From Armatimonadota bacterium (GTDB lineage: Bacteria > Actinomycetota > Acidimicrobiia > Spongiisociales > UBA5794), in contig QQUL01000309.1 of assembly GCA_008501565.1 (NCBI GenBank), positions 1 through 11,208 on the forward strand: a stretch of 11,208 nucleotides of DNA, in the 5' to 3' direction. Positions 6,010-11,208 of this stretch are shown in pieces. Numbering within the stretch: position 1 is the first letter of the stretch; the number at the start of each line of letters is the position of its first letter. The notes below the pieces were generated by a model that worked only from the letters and a program-made list of their open reading frames with translations, had not been told where the DNA came from and searched no databases. The position numbers and the translations under genes are program-made.

Positions 6010-8592
6010 ATCAGGGTCAGGGTCAGGGTCAGGTACCACACCTGTCTGAGCAGCTGTCACTGAACTGGACCCTGCAATATTCGTTGCGGTCACTGCCACC
6101 GTCAAAGAGAAACCAACATCATCGACGGTGACCGTGTACGTGGACCCCGTCTCTCCATCAATGTCGGTGCATCCACCATCACACTGTTGCCACTGATATG
6201 ACAAGGTGATCGGCTCGACGCCCGTCCAAGAGCCTCCCGTGGCCGAGAGTCCTTCGTCTACCTCAGCAATGCCGACGACGGTCGGAGCAGACGTGTTCAC
6301 AGGTTCTCCACCGGCCGTCTCGAAGGCGCGCCAGTTCGACGTCCCGATGTTTGCCGATGTATCGATGGCGCGAGCTCGAAAGCCGTAGTTGCCCGGAGGC
6401 AATGTGACTTCGCGAGTCCAGTTGACGGCCGGGCCGTCTGGTACGTCGACTACCGCATCAAGCCACGCCAACGTCCCAAGCCACGTGCCGTTCGACTGGA
6501 GCCAGTCTCCCGAACCAGTGTTCTGGATGGCGATCTGGACACCGCTCACACCCCGATTGTCCGCAGCAGTTCCTGTGAGCAGGACTGTGCCGGGGAGTTC
6601 TGTGCTGCCAGCCGTGGGCTCTTCTATGACAGCGGTCGGGTTGATGGTGTCCGCAACCGTTCCCGAGCTCAGCTTCCAGACCTGGATGCGGTCGTTGAAG
6701 TGGTCTGCGACGTAGAGCATGTTGTCGACGATGTCGATGCCCTTGGGTTGGTTGAGTTGGCCCGGCCCGCCTCCGATGCCCCCGAAGCTGTCGACGAATG
6801 TCCCGTCAAGTTCAAATACGCTGATCTGGTGACCCCACGCTTCGCTGACGAACAGCCTGCCGTCAAACATGGCGAGGCCATATGGTCCGGTGAGGATCCC
6901 TGCACCGAAGCTTCCGAGGAGAGTGCCGTTTGCCGCGTATCGGTAGACGATTCCTTCAGTCACTGAGGCTGCAAAGAACGATCCGTCTGCGGCAATGGCG
7001 ACGTCTGTGCATCCAATGAGTGTTATCCCGCTTGATTCGGGTGCACAGTCGATCAGTTGGGTTTGGGTGCCTGTCTTGTCGAGGATGTGGATGCGGCGGT
7101 TGTTTCCATCGGCGATGAAGACGCGGCCGGCGGGTCCGGGTTCGATTTCGATACCACGTGAGTAGTTGTACTGCTGTGGTCCGTCTCCCCAGCTCCCGAA
7201 CATGAATTTGAAGTCGCCGTCGGCGTCGTAGACGTGGATGTCGCCCTCGCGAGTGTTGTTGAGCCACACGTCTCCGTTGTCGGGATCGACAGCGATACCT
7301 CTCGGGTAGTTCATGGCGTACGGGGTGCCGCCCTCGCTTGAACCGCGGAATCCCCAGAGGGTTTCAAGATTGCCTGTTTCCGTGTTGAACCTCTGAACCC
7401 GGTGGTTGAAGGTGTCAGCTGAATACACAGACGAGCCACCGGGTGATGCAGCCACGTCCTGGATCTGGTTGAAGCCGTCGTCAGGGGGTGGCTGGGGCGG
7501 ATTCGGGAAATCCCACAGGAAGGCTCCATCCGAGTCGTACACGTTGACACGGTTGTTTCCGAAGTCCGCAACGGCAATCACCGGAGGTGCGGTCTCGAAA
7601 CCCGGCCTCGGATCATCTGTGAGCGTCAGCTCTCGGCCACCGTCCCTGAATTGTCCCGGTCCCGTTCCTTCAGAGCCCCAGGTATCGAGATGGTTCCCTG
7701 CGAGATCGAACTTCTCGACCTCGCTGGCGGCGGCGTCCACGACATATACCCAACCATTGTCGCCATCAATGGCGATACCCCTGGCATCACCGGACAAGAA
7801 CCCGGCTCCGAAATCTGCCAGCTGGTTGTACGCAAGGTCAACGGACTCGGTGTCCCGTTCGAACCTGTGGATCACCCCACGGCCCGCATCCACGATGTAG
7901 ACGCTGTCATCAGGAGCAACCGCCACACCCCGTAGCACTCCGAAGTCTCCCAATTCGCCGATGTATCCAAGGTATTCCCAATCGGGATCTCGGATGATGA
8001 TGCGATGAGTGAACTCTTCAGGGGTAGGAAAGGTGTGTGAGTTGACCATGTACGACCAGCCGTTGGAATCAAACGCAAGCCTCGGCGCATACGGAATGGG
8101 CGTCGTCAGAAGCTCGAAGGTGACGGGATCGAACTCATAGGACCTGAGATCCTCGATGTAGTTGCCAGCAGCGTCGAAGTGGTCGATGTCGCCGTTGTTG
8201 AGATCTGACACATAGATCGAATCATCAAGAGGATTGACCGCGATTCCATGAGGCGCGTTGTTCTGACCCTCACCGTCCCCGCGCTCGCCAAACGTGTTCA
8301 CCAGAGTTCCCTCAATGGTGTACTCGTGCATCTGGTAATTCCAATAATCACCAACAATGACATTGCCGTTGCCGGCCGTAGCCATACCCCACGCATACAC
8401 GCCAGCACGACCGGGTCCCCCGATACTCCCCACATACTCTGGCTCAAAATACGGATCAGCCTGAGCAGCAGGGCCGCTTGCGACCAGCACTGTCGTAAGT
8501 ATCATTGCTGCTGTTACGAGCATCGCCAGTGATCGGCGTAGATTCTGCTCCCCGCGGCCGCCTGGTGCTAGGCCTCGTGTGCGTGTCGTCAT
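5461..8592 (-). CDS. Gene C: SLH-anchored surface protein with 12 NHL-type blades and two different Ig-like domains
   Basis: 1043 residues, ATG start at 8592 with GGAAGG 7 bases upstream. The signal peptide is clear: arginine-rich start, hydrophobic core at about residues 20-40, and a likely AQA cleavage site before D46. Twelve blade motifs (for example SIYVSD, VIAVADFGNNRV, RVFIADGNNRRI, MLYVADHFNDRI) fall between about 77 and 640. They resemble those of A and B in layout but are diverged in sequence. Residues 650-760 form a separate Ig/fibronectin-like domain (NPTAVIEEP... TAADNRGVSGVQIAIQ) absent from A and B. One YQWQQC-type Ig domain follows at about 764-853. A (DP)4 linker leads to three SLH repeats (about 864-1043). 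The SLH part is almost identical to that of B at DNA level, while the rest is a distant paralogue. C is the first gene of the C-B-A operon. It is predicted to be exported and wall-associated; the partner bound by its propellers is unknown. Confidence 0.95.
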   Translation of the reverse strand: MTTRTRGLAPGGRGEQNLRRSLAMLVTAAMILTTVLVASGPAAQADPYFEPEYVGSIGGPGRAGVYAWGMATAGNGNVIVGDYWNYQMHEYTIEGTLVNTFGERGDGEGQNNAPHGIAVNPLDDSIYVSDLNNGDIDHFDAAGNYIEDLRSYEFDPVTFELLTTPIPYAPRLAFDSNGWSYMVNSHTFPTPEEFTHRIIIRDPDWEYLGYIGELGDFGVLRGVAVAPDDSVYIVDAGRGVIHRFERDTESVDLAYNQLADFGAGFLSGDARGIAIDGDNGWVYVVDAAASEVEKFDLAGNHLDTWGSEGTGPGQFRDGGRELTLTDDPRPGFETAPPVIAVADFGNNRVNVYDSDGAFLWDFPNPPQPPPDDGFNQIQDVAASPGGSSVYSADTFNHRVQRFNTETGNLETLWGFRGSSEGGTPYAMNYPRGIAVDPDNGDVWLNNTREGDIHVYDADGDFKFMFGSWGDGPQQYNYSRGIEIEPGPAGRVFIADGNNRRIHILDKTGTQTQLIDCAPESSGITLIGCTDVAIAADGSFFAASVTEGIVYRYAANGTLLGSFGAGILTGPYGLAMFDGRLFVSEAWGHQISVFELDGTFVDSFGGIGGGPGQLNQPKGIDIVDNMLYVADHFNDRIQVWKLSSGTVADTINPTAVIEEPTAGSTELPGTVLLTGTAADNRGVSGVQIAIQNTGSGDWLQSNGTWLGTLAWLDAVVDVPDGPAVNWTREVTLPPGNYGFRARAIDTSANIGTSNWRAFETAGGEPVNTSAPTVVGIAEVDEGLSATGGSWTGVEPITLSYQWQQCDGGCTDIDGETGSTYTVTVDDVGFSLTVAVTATNIAGSSSVTAAQTGVVPDPDPDPDPENTFVDDDGNIHEAAIEAIAALGITKGCNPPDNDRFCPDDPVTRGAMAAFLNRALDLDPTGTDFFKDDDASVFEGDINRLAAAGITLGCNPPTNNRYCPKDPVTRGAMAAFLNRALDLDPTGTDFFIDDDASVFEGDINRLAAAGITLGCNPPTNDQYCPNRVVTRAEMATFLARGLELDT
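5479..5485 (-). promoter_or_regulatory. Shine-Dalgarno-like site for gene B inside the end of gene C
   Basis: On the minus strand AAGGGGG is followed by 7 bases and the TTG start of gene B. The site lies in the last SLH codons of C (ARG of LARGLELDT), and the stop of C lies 8-10 bases after the first base of the TTG. This supports the TTG as start and suggests translational coupling. An ATG overlapping the stop (5464-5462) is in another frame and runs only about 20 codons. Confidence 0.65.
6005..6034. repeat. Hexanucleotide repeat (TCAGGN, five units) encoding an Asp-Pro linker
   Basis: Five consecutive TCAGGN hexamers on the plus strand (last base A, G, G, G, T) read on the minus strand as the PDPDPDPDPEN linker between the Ig and SLH domains of gene C. 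The corresponding place in gene B (3070-3087) has only three hexamers. In-frame slippage of the hexamer would change linker length by two residues per step. Confidence 0.85.
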
Positions 8593-8599
8593 GTCTCCG

Positions 8600-8605
8600 C
8601 CTTCC
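8600..8605 (-). promoter_or_regulatory. Ribosome-binding site of gene C
   Basis: Minus-strand GGAAGG, 7 bases before the ATG of gene C, within a purine-rich stretch. It supports the chosen ATG, which is also the start that gives a complete signal peptide. Confidence 0.55.
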
Positions 8606-8680
8606 CGCGGTCTGCGCTGGGCGGAGAGGTGAACCGATGTCCCCGCGCCGAACCCATAATCCCGTCTTTAGCCCGATGCG

Positions 8681-8709
8681 AGTGTACGCGGTGCATGCAT
8701 GGTGGTCTA
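8681..8709 (-). promoter_or_regulatory. Candidate promoter for the C-B-A operon (weak match)
   Basis: On the minus strand TAGACC (8709-8704) and TACACT (8686-8681) are separated by exactly 17 bp; each matches the sigma-70-like consensus at 4 of 6 bases. Transcription would start near 8674 and give a leader of roughly 80 nt. The spacer holds the palindrome ATGCAT. The call rests on weak matches in a GC-rich genome. Confidence 0.28.
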
Positions 8710-8826
8710 CAGGCATTCGAACCCACAGAACGCCCGAGAAGCCCGAAAACGCACTGTTCGAAATCTGTCATCCCGCGAAAACCCAGTGGTACAAGGGATT
8801 CCCGATGCCAGGCGACGCGGTGACTA

Positions 8827-8855
8827 GTGCACATGGGGGTGCTCAAGATGTGCAC
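8827..8855. promoter_or_regulatory. Perfect 8-bp inverted repeat, possible operator or hairpin
   Basis: GTGCACAT at 8827-8834 is mirrored by ATGTGCAC at 8848-8855 across 13 bases. It sits about 70-95 bases before the start of gene D and about 235 bases before that of gene C, a normal place for a regulator site serving a divergent pair. A related GTGCATGCAT lies at 8691-8700. No T-run follows, so it is not a typical terminator. Confidence 0.4.
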
Positions 8856-8923
8856 CATCCTCCTCACTCAGGAACCCTCATCGCAGGTATGCTCACGACA
8901 TGTTCGTCTAATAGCGGGGTGTG

Positions 8924-11208
8924 ATGTTGACCGGAATAGCAAGAGTGCAAAGGGACCGACGGGGTCGGACCTTGTATCTGTCGGTCGCATTGGCGGCGAT
9001 CGCGTCAACCCTCGTTCTTGTTGCAGCGACGGCGCAGGTCCATGCTGCAGCAGACATCGTCGTCACGACAACCGCCGACGTCGTGGACGAAGCTGATGGT
9101 GTCCTGTCGCTCCGTGAGGCCGTGTCCCAAGCGAATAGCCAGGCTGGCGATGACGTGATCGTCCTCTCGTCAGGAATCTATGCACTCACGATTGTCTCGC
9201 CCCCGCTTGTCAACAACAACAACGCCGGTGGAGACCTCGATCATCTCGACGCAGGAACGACGCTCACCATCAGAGGCGCAGGCTCGTCGTCAACATCTAT
9301 CGTCGCGGTCGCCGGGGATAGGGTGATGGATATCCATAGCGGCTCAAGTCTGGTGCTTGAAGATCTCACGGTCACAGGCGGTTCAGAGACGGGTGGAGCA
9401 GGCATCCAGGTTCGTGGCGGCAGTGTCACGACTGATCGTGTGGTGATCAGTGGGAACGATGCATCCGACAACGGCGGGGGCATCTACCTCGACTCACCAG
9501 GTGGATTCACCGGTACTGACACCGTGTTCCTTGGTAACACGGCAACAAACAGTGGTGGTGGGCTCTACATCGAAGATGGTTCGGTAACGGCTACCGACGT
9601 CAGCTTCACAAACAACTCCGCAACCGTCGATGCCGGTGCTGGTATCCGTGCATCGGGAGGTCCGTTCAGTTTCACAGGTGGGACCTGGAGTGGCAACACG
9701 GCACAACGCATCGGTGGCGTTGCTCGGCTCGTTGGAGCGCCGACTGTGACAATCACAGATGTCGTCAGCACCAATAATGCGGCAACAACCGAAGACGGCG
9801 GGGTGTTGAGCACCGACGGTGGATCTGTCACGGTTTCAGGTTCTTCATTCTCTGACAACACCGCCAAGCGGGACGGCGGTGCCATCTATGTCAACGGCGG
9901 CTCTCTTTCCATAGATTCGTCAACATTTGACGGGAACGAGGCAACCGATTCGAGCGGTGGCGCCATCTGGCTCAACGACGGAACAACTCTTACGGTTGCG
10001 ACCTCGACGTTCTCGAACAACTCGGCTGGCGGGAGCGGTGGTGCCATCCGGCAGCTCGGTGACACCGCCTCAATCAACTCGTCGCTCTTTGATGGCAACA
10101 CGGCGACGAGCTTCGGCGGAGCCTTGTCGACGGCAACCGATGCAAGCGTGACCGTGACCAACTCCACACTGGTGTTCAACACGGCCGGCACGAGTGGTGG
10201 TGCGATGAAGTCTGGAGCCGTGGAACTTATCTTCTCGACGGTCACGAGCAACACAGCCAGTTCGTTCGGGTCCAACATTCGGGCAGAGTCGCTTTCGGCG
10301 AAGAGCACCGTCATCGCCTATGGCAAGGTTGTCGCGGAGTGTCAGGTCACCGGCGTGACCACGAGTGTTTCTTCGTTCGGGGGCGACACCAGTTGCTTTG
10401 GTGCGGCAATGGGAGATCCGAAACTCGGGGCGCTCGCAAACAACGGCGGCCCAACGAAGACTCGCCAGCCTGCCTTCGACAGTCCCCTTGTGGGAGCAGC
10501 GAACGCTGTTGCCGGTGTTACAACTGATCAGAGAGGCGTTGCGCGCCCAGATGGAGCAGCGGCAGACATAGGCGCCGTTGAGGTGCGCTCACCGATGGCA
10601 GTCGACGATGCGGAGTCAACAGACGAAGACACCGCTGTGATCGTGTCGGTGCTCGACAATGATGTGGACCTCGACTCTGTCATCGCTGCAGAAACTGTTG
10701 TGACGACGAGCGGGCCAACATTCGGATCAACGAAGGACAACGGCGACGGAACGATCACCTATACGCCGAGTCCTGGGTACTTCGGGGAGGACACCTTCAC
10801 CTACGGGTTCAATTCGGGGACACCCCTGGCAGATGGCGCAAAGGTGACCATCACTGTCCAGAGCGTGGGGAGCCGGTTCATCGACACGGACGGTTCTGTC
10901 TTCGTCACAGAGATCGAGTGGCTGGCTGCCGAGGGCATCACGAAGGGTTGTAACCCACCGACCAACTCGATGTTCTGTCCCAAGGGCAACGTCACCAGGG
11001 GCCAAATGGCAGCGTTCCTGAATCGCGCGTTCAATCTGCCTGCCACAAGCGAGGACTTCTTCACCGATGACGACGACTCGGTATTTGAGGGCGACATCAA
11101 CCGTCTCGCGGCAGCAGGCATCACCAAGGGCTGTAACCCCCCGAAGAACGACCTGTTTTGCGTCGACGGCAAGGTCATCCGTGGCCAGATGGCAGCGTTC
11201 CTGGTCCG
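8924..11208 (+). CDS. Gene D: secreted beta-helix (CSLREA / choice-of-anchor Q type) protein with SLH anchor, C-terminus cut by window edge
   Basis: 761 full codons are visible, running off the right edge. An in-frame TAG at 8912-8914 limits the start to GTG 8921, ATG 8924 or TTG 8927. ATG is preferred, with GCGGGG 4 bases upstream. Residues 1-41 form a signal peptide ending near VHA. DGVLSLREAV at 58-67 matches the CSLREA motif except that its Cys is Leu. From about 85 to 490 there are repeated GGAI/GGGI and FxxN-like units, typical of right-handed parallel beta-helices such as pectin-lyase-like and Pmp-type surface proteins. Residues 497-553 (DPKLGALANNGGPT...TDQRG...ADIGAVE) match the choice-of-anchor Q region. 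Residues 556-646 (VDDAESTDEDT... YTPSPGYFGEDTFTY) are a tandem-95/cadherin-like domain. SLH repeats begin near 649; the second is cut. D is divergent from C, sharing a 331-bp intergenic region. No catalytic residues could be assigned, so adhesin or structural surface protein is more supportable than polysaccharide lyase. Confidence 0.93.
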   Translation, partial: MLTGIARVQRDRRGRTLYLSVALAAIASTLVLVAATAQVHAAADIVVTTTADVVDEADGVLSLREAVSQANSQAGDDVIVLSSGIYALTIVSPPLVNNNNAGGDLDHLDAGTTLTIRGAGSSSTSIVAVAGDRVMDIHSGSSLVLEDLTVTGGSETGGAGIQVRGGSVTTDRVVISGNDASDNGGGIYLDSPGGFTGTDTVFLGNTATNSGGGLYIEDGSVTATDVSFTNNSATVDAGAGIRASGGPFSFTGGTWSGNTAQRIGGVARLVGAPTVTITDVVSTNNAATTEDGGVLSTDGGSVTVSGSSFSDNTAKRDGGAIYVNGGSLSIDSSTFDGNEATDSSGGAIWLNDGTTLTVATSTFSNNSAGGSGGAIRQLGDTASINSSLFDGNTATSFGGALSTATDASVTVTNSTLVFNTAGTSGGAMKSGAVELIFSTVTSNTASSFGSNIRAESLSAKSTVIAYGKVVAECQVTGVTTSVSSFGGDTSCFGAAMGDPKLGALANNGGPTKTRQPAFDSPLVGAANAVAGVTTDQRGVARPDGAAADIGAVEVRSPMAVDDAESTDEDTAVIVSVLDNDVDLDSVIAAETVVTTSGPTFGSTKDNGDGTITYTPSPGYFGEDTFTYGFNSGTPLADGAKVTITVQSVGSRFIDTDGSVFVTEIEWLAAEGITKGCNPPTNSMFCPKGNVTRGQMAAFLNRAFNLPATSEDFFTDDDDSVFEGDINRLAAAGITKGCNPPKNDLFCVDGKVIRGQMAAFLV

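Larger units (their letters stand above)
8593..8923. other. Divergent intergenic region between genes C and D
   Basis: 331 bp without a convincing gene. It holds the gene C ribosome-binding site, a weak candidate promoter for C, the 8-bp inverted repeat, and a TTCGAA-centred dyad (GTTCGAA-type boxes at 8716-8722 and 8756-8762). Short open frames cross it in both directions, but their products are rich in Arg, His, Cys and Met and look like chance translations. No tRNA, riboswitch or terminator was recognised. A promoter for gene D must lie here, yet I found no good -10/-35 pair for it. Confidence 0.7.

Noticed and set aside
8705..8735. GGTTCGAAT-like sequence on the minus strand resembling a tRNA T-loop
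   Set aside because: The flanking bases do not pair (position 61 would be G opposite G53), and no acceptor or anticodon arm fits around it.
8744..8762. Possible SOS (LexA) box near CGAAAACGCACTGTTCG
   Set aside because: The half-sites are too far apart for the CGAAC-N4-GTTCG pattern and the left half is imperfect; the neighbouring genes are not SOS-like.
8589..8867. Minus-strand 92-codon frame whose TGA overlaps the ATG of gene C (ATGA)
   Set aside because: The overlap looks like coupling, but the product is rich in Arg, His, Cys and Met with no recognisable domain, and its AGGAGG-like site is poorly spaced from any start. More likely the 5' region of C.
8505..8924. Plus-strand 139-codon frame ending in TGATG at the start of gene D
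   Set aside because: Its first part is antisense to the signal peptide of C, and its composition is not protein-like. The TGATG overlap is most simply chance.

Overview
The window reads as a cell-surface protein locus from a moderately GC-rich bacterium, most likely an actinomycete of the Acidimicrobiia type. That guess rests on the C-terminal anchors, which are a cysteine-paired variant of the S-layer homology (SLH) domain (GCNPP...CP...VTRGxM) that I associate with environmental Actinomycetota. It also rests on the many Ig-like domains of the YQWQRC type. The lineage is an inference, not a proof.

Layout. Positions 1-8592 hold three head-to-tail genes on the minus strand, read from right to left. 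Gene C (5461-8592) and gene B (2526-5471) are complete. Gene A (1-2536) is cut by the left edge. Each product has a signal peptide followed by 12 NHL-type beta-propeller blades, enough for two six-bladed propellers. After these come one or more Ig-like domains and, where visible, three SLH repeats. Each downstream gene starts at a TTG that lies 11 bases inside the end of the gene before it, with a Shine-Dalgarno-like AAGGGGG inside the upstream SLH coding sequence. The three genes therefore look like a translationally coupled operon. Positions 8593-8923 form a divergent intergenic region with a weak candidate promoter for the C-B-A operon and a perfect 8-bp inverted repeat. Gene D (8924 to the right edge, plus strand, incomplete) encodes a secreted right-handed beta-helix protein. 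It has a CSLREA-like start, a choice-of-anchor Q-like segment, a tandem-95/cadherin-like domain and the same kind of SLH anchor.

The outstanding feature is a very recent tandem duplication. Positions 624-3038 and 3559-5973 (2,415 bp, offset 2,935 bp) are identical by eye apart from one silent substitution. The shared block runs across the B/A and C/B gene junctions. It covers the whole double propeller plus most of the SLH coding sequence of the preceding gene. Outside the block the genes differ mainly in Ig-domain number: one in C, two in B, at least three in A. This fits unequal crossing-over between SLH-coding segments plus expansion of Ig units.

All four proteins are predicted to be exported and held at the cell surface by SLH-type domains. 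No enzyme active site, regulator, mobile element, RNA gene or CRISPR array was recognised. Functions beyond surface display, such as adhesion or ligand binding, are inference.
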